A stretch of 13,757 nt of DNA from Candidatus Peregrinibacteria bacterium (GCA_007133095.1 SLNK01000001.1:1-13757), one strand, 5' to 3'; counted from the stretch's first letter, positions 5,981 to 13,508 are shown. Numbers and translations: made by a program. The notes: generated by a model from the letters alone, not told the origin.

Positions 5981-7483
5981 CTAAAGTAAATTAAGTTGGC
6001 TTTCGCTGGGTTCATCGTTCAAAAACGCTTCCGGCCCTTTGTCCAACTTTCTGTTTTCGGCATTTTTCCTCAAAACTTCTTCATCTACATCGCCGGTTTT
6101 ATATTTTGCGTCAAAACACGACATTTCCAAATCCTTTATCTTCGGATTTCCCTTGATACACGCGTCAAGCATATCATCAAGGTCCCCATAGAAAAGGGCG
6201 TCGGCACCTATGAATTTTCTTATTTCTTCAACATCCAAATTGACGGCGATCAGTTCATCTTTGGTCGCCAAATCTATCCCGTAAAGATTCGGGCTTATCA
6301 CGGGAGGAGAATAAGACGCAAAATATATTTTTTCCGCGCCGGCGGTCCTAACCAATTCCACTATTTTTTTGGAAGTGTTTCCTCTGACTATACTATCGTC
6401 CACCAATAGAATTTTTTTACCACTTATCTCAAGCGGCATAGGATTGAGTTTGTATCTGATAGATTTTTTCCTTATTTTTTGGCCGGGCATGATAAAAGTT
6501 CTGCCGATGTAACGATTTTTAACCAACCCTTCACTGTACTTAATACCCATTTTGTGTGAAATGGCGATGGCTGAAGTCCTTGCGGAATCCGGAACCGGCA
6601 TAACAACATCAATATCCAAATTGGCTTTTTTTATTTTTTTAACGAGTTTCTCTCCCATCCTGATTCTTGATTTATAGACCGATATGCCATCTAAAATGGA
6701 GTCCGGTCTCGCAAAATAAACATATTCAAAAGCGCAAGGAATATGCTTTTTCTTCAGGATTGTTTTTCTGTGAACGGTTCTTGTGTTTTCATCTATGAAA
6801 ATAGCTTCTCCCGGCCCTACATCTCCAATCATTTCGAACCCCAAAATATCCAAAGTGACGGACTCTGAAGCAAAAATATATTCCTCTTTCAATCCGACCG
6901 TACGTTTTCCAAAAATAAGAGGTCTTATGCCAAACGGATCACGGAAAGCTACCATGCCCTGTCTTGCTATATAAGCCACTGCACTGTAAGCGCCGTTGCA
7001 ACGCGTGTATATACTTTCAACGGCCTTCCAAACATGATGAGGTTCAAGTTTGTTCGGGTTTTGGCGGGTTAGAGCCTTGCTGAAAATATTAAGCAGAACT
7101 TCGCCGTCACTATCGGAATTAACAAGGCGATGATCCTTATCAAAAAGTTCTTTCTTCAGCTCCGACGAATTAAAAATGTTTCCGTTGTGCGCCAGTACGA
7201 CACCAAAAGGAGCGGGAGACAAAAAAGGCATAACTTCTTCAAGGTCTCCTCTTCCCATAGTCGCGTACCTTGTAAACCCGATACCCACATATCCGGTCAG
7301 TCTTTTCATGTGCCTAGTTCTAAAGACCTCACTCACAAGCCCAAAATCTTTTCTGATTCTGAACTTCCCATCATATGTGATCATACCCGCGGCGTCCTGG
7401 CCTCTGTGTTGAATTGTGATCAATCCGTCATAAATATCCTGGGCCGTATAGTCATAACTGTAAATTCCGACAACTCCGCACAT
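5981..7483 (-). CDS. purF: Amidophosphoribosyltransferase
   Basis: A 500-residue enzyme for the committed step of purine synthesis, PRPP plus glutamine to phosphoribosylamine. Cysteine 2, exposed when Met1 is removed, is the glutaminase nucleophile, so there is no propeptide. The class II glutaminase domain shows IQHRGQDAAGM (24-34), GFTRYATMG (69-77), LAHNGNI (97-103) and RDPFGIRPL (181-189). The phosphoribosyltransferase domain shows PVPDSARTSA (296-305) and the PRPP loop ILLVDDSIVRGNTS (358-371). C250 is kept but the segment SPNLYGID (397-404) has Asn where iron-sulfur forms have Cys, and only one Cys (456) remains near the end. An E. coli-like enzyme without a 4Fe-4S cluster is therefore likely. 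It begins 11 nt after folD. Confidence 0.96.
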   Translation of the reverse strand: MCGVVGIYSYDYTAQDIYDGLITIQHRGQDAAGMITYDGKFRIRKDFGLVSEVFRTRHMKRLTGYVGIGFTRYATMGRGDLEEVMPFLSPAPFGVVLAHNGNIFNSSELKKELFDKDHRLVNSDSDGEVLLNIFSKALTRQNPNKLEPHHVWKAVESIYTRCNGAYSAVAYIARQGMVAFRDPFGIRPLIFGKRTVGLKEEYIFASESVTLDILGFEMIGDVGPGEAIFIDENTRTVHRKTILKKKHIPCAFEYVYFARPDSILDGISVYKSRIRMGEKLVKKIKKANLDIDVVMPVPDSARTSAIAISHKMGIKYSEGLVKNRYIGRTFIMPGQKIRKKSIRYKLNPMPLEISGKKILLVDDSIVRGNTSKKIVELVRTAGAEKIYFASYSPPVISPNLYGIDLATKDELIAVNLDVEEIRKFIGADALFYGDLDDMLDACIKGNPKIKDLEMSCFDAKYKTGDVDEEVLRKNAENRKLDKGPEAFLNDEPSESQLNLL

Positions 7484-7494
7484 TTTGGTAAGGG

Positions 7495-8349
7495 TTAAAT
7501 ATTATTGATACGTTTCGCGGCCGTGACCGTGTTCTCCATAAGGCAGGCAACGGTCATTGGGCCGACTCCCCCCGGAACCGGCGTTATATTGGACGCTTTT
7601 TTAGAAACATTTTCAAAATCGACATCTCCGCAAAGACTTCCGTCATCTCTTCTGTTTATTCCGATGTCTATAACGGTCGCTCCTTCTTTGACCATGTCTT
7701 CGGTTATAAGATTTTGCTTGCCGACGGCAACGCAAAGTATGTCAGCTCGTTTGGTGTGAGACTTCAAATCTTTTGTATGAACATGGCAGGTGGTAACTGT
7801 CGCATTTCTGTTCAGCAACATGACGGAAAGAGGTTTTCCCACAATGTTACTGTGCCCAACCATTACAACTTCTTTCCCTTCGGTCTCCACTTCGTAATAT
7901 TCAAGTAAACGAATAACTCCCCGCGGAGTGCAGGGAGCCAAGTGTTCGAATTCCGTATTTAAAAACATTTTCCCAAGATTGTAGGCTGTGAAGCCGTCAA
8001 CATCCTTCCGCGGGTCTATAGCTTTCAGAACATCGGGTACATAAACATGCTTGGGCAACGGGAGTTGAACCAGTATCCCATGAATTGTTTCGTCCTCGTT
8101 CAGCTCACGGATCTTCTTGATCAAAAAGTCCGTATCAATATCCGGTTCATAATCAAATTGAACCCAATCTATCCCGGTTTTTGTACATGCCTTTTGTTTC
8201 TGCGCGATATACGATAAGGAAGCGGGGTCTTTTCCTACTAGAATAACCGCCAACTTCGGGTGGATGTGGTCAAGTTTCAAGTTATTTACTTCGCGAGATA
8301 TATTCAGAAGCATTTCCTTTGAAACCTTGCGACCATCCATAAGTGTCAT
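7495..8349 (-). CDS. folD: Methylenetetrahydrofolate dehydrogenase / methenyltetrahydrofolate cyclohydrolase
   Basis: A 284-residue bifunctional enzyme that interconverts 5,10-methylene-THF, methenyl-THF and 10-formyl-THF with NADP+. The active-site Y47-xxx-K51-x-K53 motif is present (SYIAQKQK, 46-53). QLPLP (95-99), KDVDGF (115-120), PCTPRG (139-144), the dinucleotide-binding GHSNIVGKP (165-173) and PVPGGVGPMT (257-266) complete the family pattern. It supplies the formyl donor for purine synthesis and regulates methylene-THF supply for thymidylate synthesis, which fits its place between tmk/dut and purF/purD. The annotated ATG has a second in-frame ATG three codons later, so the start could be slightly shorter. 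No Shine-Dalgarno is seen. Confidence 0.96.
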   Translation of the reverse strand: MTLMDGRKVSKEMLLNISREVNNLKLDHIHPKLAVILVGKDPASLSYIAQKQKACTKTGIDWVQFDYEPDIDTDFLIKKIRELNEDETIHGILVQLPLPKHVYVPDVLKAIDPRKDVDGFTAYNLGKMFLNTEFEHLAPCTPRGVIRLLEYYEVETEGKEVVMVGHSNIVGKPLSVMLLNRNATVTTCHVHTKDLKSHTKRADILCVAVGKQNLITEDMVKEGATVIDIGINRRDDGSLCGDVDFENVSKKASNITPVPGGVGPMTVACLMENTVTAAKRINNI

Positions 8350-8385
8350 CTTTTAATGAAAAATTATTTGAAAAGTGATCCCATA

Positions 8386-8976
8386 CTAGCAGGGGGGGAT
8401 AATCGGGTCAATCAACTTCCATAGCAATTCCGTGGTGTCGTCCCATTTTTCCTGAACCTGTAATCTTTTCCAGCCATATTTGTCCGCCAAATGTGAATGG
8501 ATTTCTCTGCATTTCTCAACCAAATCATCATCCTGTTCGTGAACATGTGCCTCCTCTTTCGCGGTGACATCTCTCTGACCTTCGAATAAAATGGATAAAT
8601 CCGATTTTAGCAGATATTTGTTAATGTTTTCCGCCCAGGGTTCATCAAGCCCCTTTGCAATTCCCCAAGCAATACCGGTTCCCACATAATCTTCCGCAAT
8701 GACAAAATAACCATCCTCCAGAAGTTCTTTTAATTGTGGCTCAAACTGATATCTGTTCATGACAAACCAAAGCTGGAGCTCATCTTCGCTTATATTCTGT
8801 TTCCCGGAACGGAGGACGGAATTCAAAAACGGACCCGTTGGTTCAAGATCATATATCGGGTATTTTATATATTTGGCCTTGTGTCCGGCCTTCGTCAGTC
8901 TTTCCACAATTCTCTTGGACTGAGTACTCTTCCCAATATTGTTTATCCCGTAAATTGTAATAAATTTGCCTTTCAT
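8386..8976 (-). CDS. tmk: Thymidylate-kinase-like P-loop kinase, atypical motifs
   Basis: A 196-residue protein with a P-loop GINNIGKST (10-18) and the NMP-kinase layout: a base-binding segment around LQLWFVMNRYQFEP (67-80), a Walker B-like strand FVIAEDYVGTGIAWG (91-105) and a C-terminal lid with several charged residues (132-160). dTMP kinases make dTDP from dTMP and ATP. Here the usual DR(Y/H) at the active site is EDY (95-97), lacking the arginine, and the P-loop has Asn-Asn where Asp-Gly is common. A thymidylate kinase is the best guess because of fold and context. It could be a related deoxynucleotide kinase. Its ATG shares one base with the dut stop (TAATG), so translation is probably coupled. 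Confidence 0.72.
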   Translation of the reverse strand: MKGKFITIYGINNIGKSTQSKRIVERLTKAGHKAKYIKYPIYDLEPTGPFLNSVLRSGKQNISEDELQLWFVMNRYQFEPQLKELLEDGYFVIAEDYVGTGIAWGIAKGLDEPWAENINKYLLKSDLSILFEGQRDVTAKEEAHVHEQDDDLVEKCREIHSHLADKYGWKRLQVQEKWDDTTELLWKLIDPIIPPC

Positions 8977-9419
8977 TAAATTTGGTTATATCCGCCGGTG
9001 CTACCAAAGCCTCCTCTGCTTTTTGAGTTCGATTCATCAACCTCCTCCCATTCAAATTTGTCTATCCTTACAAAAACTCCCTGCGCAATCTTTTCTCCTC
9101 TTTCAATTTTTACGGGCTCATCGGTGAAATTATAAGTCAAAACTTTTATTTCATCCTCCGGGCCGCAATAATCGTGGTCTATAATACCAAAACCGTGCGG
9201 AGGCGTTAGGCCTTTTTTCAGCGGAGTACTGCTTCTGGAGGCGACAACCAGCATATACCCTTCCGGAACTTGAACTATAAGGTTTGAGGGGATCATTTCG
9301 ATGTTTCTCGGGGCAATTTCGCATCCCTTTCTCGCAACAATATCAAAACCAACGGATCCGTCGGTTTCATAGACGGGGAGCGGAAGGGTCTTATCCAGTC
9401 TTTTAATTTTTACTTTCAT
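8976..9419 (-). CDS. dut: dUTP diphosphatase (trimeric dUTPase)
   Basis: A 147-residue protein of the usual length for trimeric dUTPases, which split dUTP to dUMP and pyrophosphate, keeping uracil out of DNA and making the precursor of dTMP. The five conserved motifs are seen in order: SVGFDI (22-27), SRSST (61-65), GIIDHDYCG (78-86, with the catalytic Asp81; YRG is commoner than YCG), RGEKIAQ (107-113) and the glycine-rich C-terminal arm SRGGFGSTG (134-142) that closes over the nucleotide. First gene of the nucleotide run, with a promoter just before the ATG, and one-base overlap with the kinase behind it. Confidence 0.94.
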   Translation of the reverse strand: MKVKIKRLDKTLPLPVYETDGSVGFDIVARKGCEIAPRNIEMIPSNLIVQVPEGYMLVVASRSSTPLKKGLTPPHGFGIIDHDYCGPEDEIKVLTYNFTDEPVKIERGEKIAQGVFVRIDKFEWEEVDESNSKSRGGFGSTGGYNQI

Positions 9420-9425
9420 GTGTTA

Positions 9426-9431
9426 ATAATA
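9426..9431 (-). promoter_or_regulatory. -10 element of the dut-led operon, leaderless arrangement
   Basis: Minus strand TATTAT is followed by six bases (TAACAC) and the dut ATG, the same distance as in the O-antigen ligase-like gene. No recognisable -35 is found at 16-18 nt. A second possible -10, TATGAT, lies about 20 nt further upstream. Confidence 0.4.
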
Positions 9432-9508
9432 CTTCACTAAGCTAATCATACTTTATGAAGATGTTTAAAAGAAGTAATTTTTTCATCTTAAATTGGGCGA
9501 TGGAAACG

Positions 9509-10444
9509 ATGAACAAAGAAATAGACTTTGCGGTCGGTGGGCAAGCGGTTATTGAGGGAGTTATGATGCGATCACCCAACAGTATATCAATCGCAGTCAG
9601 AAAATCCGATGGGGGAATAAAAGTAAGGAACAAGAATTACAGAACACTGACACAGAGGTATCGCATTTTTAACATCCCGATTTTAAGGGGGTTTATTAAT
9701 TTGATAGAAATGATGGTGGTCGGGACACAGGCGATAAATTTTTCCGCAAACGAACAACTGGACGATATAAAGGAGGAAGAGGGGATTAAGACCGAAAGCA
9801 AATTTGCCCGGGTAAGCGAAATTTTGCTTTTTGTATTTTCCATGCTTCTTGCGCTCGGGTTTGGAATTTTATTGTTTAAATTCACACCACTTCTCATAAC
9901 CACGTTTTTAGAAGGCAAAAGCGCGTTTATAGCAGAAAATTATTTTCTATTTAATCTTTTGGACGGGGCGATAAAAATTACAATATTCGTTTCATACATA
10001 TTCATATTGGGGCTGATTCCGGATTTTAAACGGGTTTTTCAGTACCACGGAGCGGAACATAAATCAATTTACGCATACGAAAAAAAACTGCCTTTGGATG
10101 AAAAAAATGCGGCGCTTCAAACACGTTTTCATCCCAGATGCGGAACAAGCTTCATTTTAATAGTTTTTGCGACGAGCATAATTGTTTACAGCTTGGTTCC
10201 GCGGCCACCGGAATTTTTATCGAACTTCGCATTAAGACTCTCCCTCCTCCCGCTGATATCGGGGATATCTTACGAAATTTTAAAAATAAGCGCAAAAAGA
10301 CTGAACAATTTTTTTGTTCGTATGGTTGTGGCGCCGGGTCTTCTTTTTCAAAAACTGACGACAAAAGAACCGGACAGCAAACAGCTTGAAGTCGGGCTAA
10401 AATCCCTTAAAGACGCGCTTGCCATGGAGAAAGCGGCAAATTAA
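9509..10444 (+). CDS. DUF1385 (YqhQ-like) integral membrane protein
   Basis: A 311-residue membrane protein when started at 9509. This start gives MNKEIDFAVGGQAVIEGVMM, the typical N-terminus of DUF1385, in which GGQAVIEGVMM is diagnostic. In-frame ATGs at 9455 and 9500 would only add unrelated residues. Conserved features are a possible cytoplasmic segment with QYHGAEHKS (178-186) and FHPRCGTSF (207-215). Four hydrophobic segments lie near 105-134, 148-172, 213-230 and 241-258. The His, Glu and Cys in these motifs could bind metal, but no function is known for the family. Its TAA stop overlaps the rplA stop on the other strand. Confidence 0.87.
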   Translation: MNKEIDFAVGGQAVIEGVMMRSPNSISIAVRKSDGGIKVRNKNYRTLTQRYRIFNIPILRGFINLIEMMVVGTQAINFSANEQLDDIKEEEGIKTESKFARVSEILLFVFSMLLALGFGILLFKFTPLLITTFLEGKSAFIAENYFLFNLLDGAIKITIFVSYIFILGLIPDFKRVFQYHGAEHKSIYAYEKKLPLDEKNAALQTRFHPRCGTSFILIVFATSIIVYSLVPRPPEFLSNFALRLSLLPLISGISYEILKISAKRLNNFFVRMVVAPGLLFQKLTTKEPDSKQLEVGLKSLKDALAMEKAAN

Positions 10445-11139
10445 CTTACAGTCAAAACGGATTGAGCATCCAACGGAATGCCGGGCCCCATTGATGTTGT
10501 TAACGTAAGGCTTTTTACATAAGTCCCTTTTGCGGAAGACGGCTTGGCATCAAGCACGGCTCTCACAATAATATGAAGGTTCTCTTTGAGCTTGGCATCA
10601 TCAAAAGAAACTTTCCCAAAAATATTATGCATGTTTGCATCCTTATCCACCCTCAATTCTATTTTTCCTTTTTTAAGTTCTCCTATTGTTTTTGCAAATT
10701 CCGGAGTAACGGTCCCCGCCTTCGGGCTGGGCATCAATCTTTTTTGACCCAGAATTTTAGCGACTTTACCAAGTGACTTCATCTGGTCGGGAGTAGCGAC
10801 GGCAACATCAAAATCTGTCCAACCTTTCTCAATTTTTTTGACCAAATCTTCCGTGCCGGCCTCAATAGCTCCGGCCGCCTTTGCGTCTTTAATTCCGTCT
10901 TCCCCCACAAAAGCTACAACACGGACATCTTTTCCGGTTCCGTGAGGCAGAGTAACGCTCGTACGTATATTTTGATCCGCTTGTTTTGGATCAAGTCCCA
11001 GTTTAAAGTGGACTTCACAACTTGCGTCAAACTTGGTCACGGAAGTTTTTTTAAGAAGCTCAATAGCTTCATCGGTGCCGTACGAACTTTTTGTTATAAG
11101 TTTCTTGGCATCCTGATACTTTTTCCCTCTTTTAGACAT
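10441..11139 (-). CDS. rplA: 50S ribosomal protein uL1
   Basis: A 232-residue protein of the usual length. L1 forms the mobile stalk next to the E site and binds 23S rRNA; in many bacteria it also represses its own mRNA. The start at 11139 (MSKRGKKYQDAKKL) is chosen over an ATG 11 codons earlier because it matches the family N-terminus. Typical segments are HFKLGLDPKQADQNIR (about 44-59), VTLPHGTGK (62-70), LGQKRLMPSPKAGTVT (about 135-150) and the C-terminal TSMGPGIPLD (about 216-225). It lies 74 nt after rplK, with a possible hairpin in the gap. It ends on a TTAA shared with the convergent DUF1385 gene. Confidence 0.95.
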   Translation of the reverse strand: MSKRGKKYQDAKKLITKSSYGTDEAIELLKKTSVTKFDASCEVHFKLGLDPKQADQNIRTSVTLPHGTGKDVRVVAFVGEDGIKDAKAAGAIEAGTEDLVKKIEKGWTDFDVAVATPDQMKSLGKVAKILGQKRLMPSPKAGTVTPEFAKTIGELKKGKIELRVDKDANMHNIFGKVSFDDAKLKENLHIIVRAVLDAKPSSAKGTYVKSLTLTTSMGPGIPLDAQSVLTVS

Positions 11140-11165
11140 GATTCGTTTGGTTAAGTGGTACAAAC

Positions 11166-11194
11166 CCCGCAACTTATAATTTATGGGAAGCGGG
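11166..11194 (-). promoter_or_regulatory. Possible hairpin in the rplK-rplA gap
   Basis: Minus strand CCCGC (11194-11190) can pair with GCGGG (11170-11166) across a 19-nt loop. The spacing before rplA and the known autoregulation by L1 in other bacteria make it a candidate translational site, but I do not recognise the L1-binding consensus. Confidence 0.25.
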
Positions 11195-11213
11195 TCCCAC
11201 GAAATAAGTGTTT

Positions 11214-11639
11214 TTATCCTTCAACTTTTACCCCCATGCTTCGCGCCGTGCCGGCAATAATTTTTACCGCGCCATCAACATCGTTAGCACTCAAATCTGC
11301 CATTTTGGTCTTGGCAATCTCCTCAAGCTGAGCCCTTGTTATTGTTCCGACTTTATCCTTATGTGGAACGCCGGATCCTTTCTGCAGGTTTATAGCCTTT
11401 TTAATTAAAACTGCGGCCGGAGGACTTTTGAGTATAAAAGAAAAACTGCGATCATCGTAAACCGTTATTTCAGCGGGCACGATTGTGTCGCCCATTTCCT
11501 TAGTTTCATTATTGAACTGGGTGCAGAAATCTTGAATATTAAGGCCGTGTGGACCCAGAGCGGTACCCACCGGAGGAGCCGGATTGGCTTTGCCGGCCGG
11601 AACCTGCAATTTAATAACTGTTTTTACTTCTTTAGCCAT
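11214..11639 (-). CDS. rplK: 50S ribosomal protein uL11
   Basis: A 141-residue protein, typical length. L11 binds the GTPase-associated centre of 23S rRNA together with the L10-L12 stalk and is needed for factor-dependent GTP hydrolysis. The N-terminus shows KLQVPAGKANPAPPVGTALG (10-29), with the conserved proline-rich turn, then GLNIQDFC (about 32-39). The C-terminal RNA-binding domain includes KSPPAA (71-76), GSGVPHKDKVGTIT (88-101) and GTARSMGV (130-137). It begins 93 nt after the unknown gene and has its own promoter. Confidence 0.96.
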   Translation of the reverse strand: MAKEVKTVIKLQVPAGKANPAPPVGTALGPHGLNIQDFCTQFNNETKEMGDTIVPAEITVYDDRSFSFILKSPPAAVLIKKAINLQKGSGVPHKDKVGTITRAQLEEIAKTKMADLSANDVDGAVKIIAGTARSMGVKVEG

Positions 11640-11688
11640 CTGTTATTTGATTAGAATAAAATTAATGAAGCGAGCGCGTAACGAGAGC

Positions 11689-11716
11689 ATTCTATTGTTT
11701 TTACGGCATAAGTCAA
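11689..11716 (-). promoter_or_regulatory. Promoter of rplK-rplA
   Basis: Minus strand TTGACT (11716-11711), a 16-nt spacer and TAGAAT (11694-11689). The start would be near 11682, leaving a leader of about 43 nt. The hexamers equal those before rpsT. Confidence 0.65.
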
Positions 11717-11732
11717 GCGGTCTGAACGGGAT

Positions 11733-12509
11733 TTATCCTATTTCCCACTCCAAAAGTTGTATAAGGTTTTTTATTTGGGAATGATACTCGTGAGGATAGG
11801 AGAAAGCGTAAATCAATCCGCCTATCCTTACCGTTAAAAAGGCGACACCTGTCCTTCTGGAATCATTCATATAGAAAGAACTCACTCCAAATTCATTGGT
11901 ATCGTTTATCTGGACCCCGACTCCCTGAGAGGACTTGGATTTAAGCAGGTGGTAAACATCCCTGACATTCGTACTTATGCCTACACGAAAAACATACACT
12001 TTTGCCAAAAATTGCGCTTCCGTACGAATGGAGAATTTATCCATTTTAACATCGTCAAGATCATCAACAGCGACTGTCTTGAACAGAAGCCCTTCATGGT
12101 CTTCCGGCTCTATGTAGCCGCCAACAAACCCCGCGCTTTTTATCTGTTCATCTCTGAGTAAAACACTTCCCAACGGATTTGACGACTGAACCTGTGCGGC
12201 ATAACTTAAATCTTCAAAATCCGAAGGACCTGAAGACTGTGTAGGCGAAGGCTCGGCAGCAACCGGCTGTGTCTCAAAACTCGGAACATAATCTTCAAAT
12301 TCCTTGTTTTCATCATCCTTTACCAAGTCTGAACCGAAAAAAACTTGGGAACCTTCCCTGTCCACTCTCAAACTGTCCGGAAGAAGCACCGATAGTTCGC
12401 CGGAAGCATCCTTCCCCAAATTCGGCAAATATTCATCCACCAAAATCTGCCCCATAACAACTATTACAACAATTGTCAGCAGAATGGTGAAAATCGTAAA
12501 TTTTCTCAT
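11733..12509 (-). CDS. Unknown membrane-anchored protein between nusG and rplK
   Basis: A 258-residue protein I do not recognise. Residues 4-24 form a strong hydrophobic helix after a short basic start (MRKFT), so it is likely an anchored exported protein (or uncleaved signal). Residues 60-105 are acidic then Pro/Ser/Thr-rich and look disordered, a linker. Residues 115-258 look like a folded domain ending in VAFLTVRIGGLIYAFSY (222-238) and HSQIKNLIQLLEWEIG (243-258), an alternation of strand and helix. There are no cysteines. It lies 76 nt after nusG and 93 nt before rplK on the same strand. A role in the cell envelope is possible, but nothing in the sequence ties it to translation. Confidence 0.7.
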   Translation of the reverse strand: MRKFTIFTILLTIVVIVVMGQILVDEYLPNLGKDASGELSVLLPDSLRVDREGSQVFFGSDLVKDDENKEFEDYVPSFETQPVAAEPSPTQSSGPSDFEDLSYAAQVQSSNPLGSVLLRDEQIKSAGFVGGYIEPEDHEGLLFKTVAVDDLDDVKMDKFSIRTEAQFLAKVYVFRVGISTNVRDVYHLLKSKSSQGVGVQINDTNEFGVSSFYMNDSRRTGVAFLTVRIGGLIYAFSYPHEYHSQIKNLIQLLEWEIG

Positions 12510-12585
12510 AAGAACAGGAAATTATTTCCATCAAAGCTTAAAATAAAAACAAAAAAAATGCAAGAAATCACGACTACCCGCAAGT

Positions 12586-13131
12586 CTATTTCTTTTTCAC
12601 TTGAGTAAATTCAAGTTCAACGGGGGTTTCTCTTCCAAAGATTGTTATAAGAACCTTAACCTTCCCTTTGTCCTCATCTATCGAACTTATCAAGCCGTCA
12701 TAATTGGCGAACGGCCCGTCAAGAACGGTGACATTATCTCCCACACTGAAATCAATCTTAAATTTGGGTTCGGCTTGCCCCATATGCTTCTTAATAAGCT
12801 TCCATTCTTCCGGGTTGACCGGAACCGGAATAGTCCCGGATCCAACAAATCCGGTAACATTCGGAGTATTCCTGACAGCATACCAACTATCATCGGTAAC
12901 AATCATATCAACCAAAACATAACCCGGAAAAATTCTTTTTTCTTCCGTTACGGGCTGCCCCTTTTTAATAACTATTTGAGTTTCTTTCGGAACAACAACG
13001 TCGAAAATCAAATCTTGCATTCCAAGAGATTCTATACGTTGCATCAAAGCCTCACGCACAGCGTCCTCATAACCGGAGTAAGTGTGTATAACATACCAAT
13101 GTCTGCCTGTTCCTTCGACTTGCCGACTCAT
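12586..13131 (-). CDS. nusG: Transcription termination/antitermination protein NusG
   Basis: A 181-residue protein. NusG binds RNA polymerase and couples it to ribosomes or to Rho. The NGN domain (about 10-110) shows HWYVIHTYSGYEDAVREAL (11-29), FPGYVLVDM (68-76) and VRNTPNVTGFVG (86-97). The KOW domain covers about 125-160, with VGDNVTVLDGPFANYDG (130-146). It starts 4 nt after the secE stop, so the two are surely co-translated, as in most bacteria. Confidence 0.96.
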   Translation of the reverse strand: MSRQVEGTGRHWYVIHTYSGYEDAVREALMQRIESLGMQDLIFDVVVPKETQIVIKKGQPVTEEKRIFPGYVLVDMIVTDDSWYAVRNTPNVTGFVGSGTIPVPVNPEEWKLIKKHMGQAEPKFKIDFSVGDNVTVLDGPFANYDGLISSIDEDKGKVKVLITIFGRETPVELEFTQVKKK

Positions 13132-13135
13132 TGAA

Positions 13136-13330
13136 TTAAATTAATGTTGTAATTACATAGCCGTACAGCTTCGTGAACAAAAAGTCCGTAAAACCTAAAA
13201 ACACGGCGACAATGACACAAAATATAAGAACGATCACAGTCAAGCGGATAGCCTGATTCTTCGTGGGCCAAACCACTTTGGTGAGTTCTTCGAAATTATT
13301 TTTCAGATATTTTGTTAGAGCTTCTTTCAT
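13136..13330 (-). CDS. secE: Preprotein translocase subunit SecE
   Basis: A 64-residue single-helix membrane protein, the short bacterial form. The cytoplasmic part has FEELTKVVWPTKNQA (13-27), with the conserved WP; the membrane helix is about 29-52. SecE clamps SecY in the SecYEG channel. First gene of the block ending in rplA, with a promoter and a structured leader upstream. No Shine-Dalgarno is seen. Confidence 0.95.
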   Translation of the reverse strand: MKEALTKYLKNNFEELTKVVWPTKNQAIRLTVIVLIFCVIVAVFLGFTDFLFTKLYGYVITTLI

Positions 13331-13347
13331 GAATAATTATTGTTAAC

Positions 13348-13374
13348 GAGGTCACCTCTAAAAAGAGCACTCTT
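13348..13374 (-). promoter_or_regulatory. Chain of alternative small hairpins in the secE leader
   Basis: Minus strand AAGAG/CTCTT (13374-13363), CTCT/AGAG (13367-13356) and GAGG/CCTC (13358-13348) overlap, so adjacent hairpins exclude each other. The first is followed by a short T run. This might be attenuation-like control, but stems are only 4-5 bp. Confidence 0.25.
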
Positions 13375-13389
13375 CCTTCAAGCAATGAG

Positions 13390-13419
13390 AATATAACACC
13401 ACAAAACAGAAAAAAGCAA
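13390..13419 (-). promoter_or_regulatory. Promoter of the secE-nusG block
   Basis: Minus strand TTGCTT (13419-13414), an 18-nt spacer and TATATT (13395-13390). The start would fall near 13383, giving a leader of about 53 nt before secE. Confidence 0.5.
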
Positions 13420-13437
13420 GAATATATTTATTCAAGC

Positions 13438-13466
13438 TTGAGAGAATCTTATAAATCTGGTAAAAT
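13438..13466 (+). promoter_or_regulatory. Promoter of the right-edge gene
   Basis: TTGAGA (13438-13443), a 17-nt spacer and TAAAAT (13461-13466). AAGGAG follows at 13470-13475 but is too far from the ATG at 13509 to be its ribosome binding site. Confidence 0.6.
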
Positions 13467-13508
13467 AACAAGGAGAAACAAGGAATAGAAAAAACAAAAA
13501 CAAAAAAG

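Noticed and set aside
5996..6409. Plus-strand 137-residue ORF opposite purF
   Set aside because: Antisense shadow of the purF coding sequence with no family features.
12540..12560. A/T tract between nusG and the unknown gene as a terminator
   Set aside because: A T run exists on the minus strand but there is no stable hairpin before it.
12601..13134. Plus-strand 177-residue ORF opposite nusG
   Set aside because: Antisense shadow of a well-conserved nusG; no recognisable domain.
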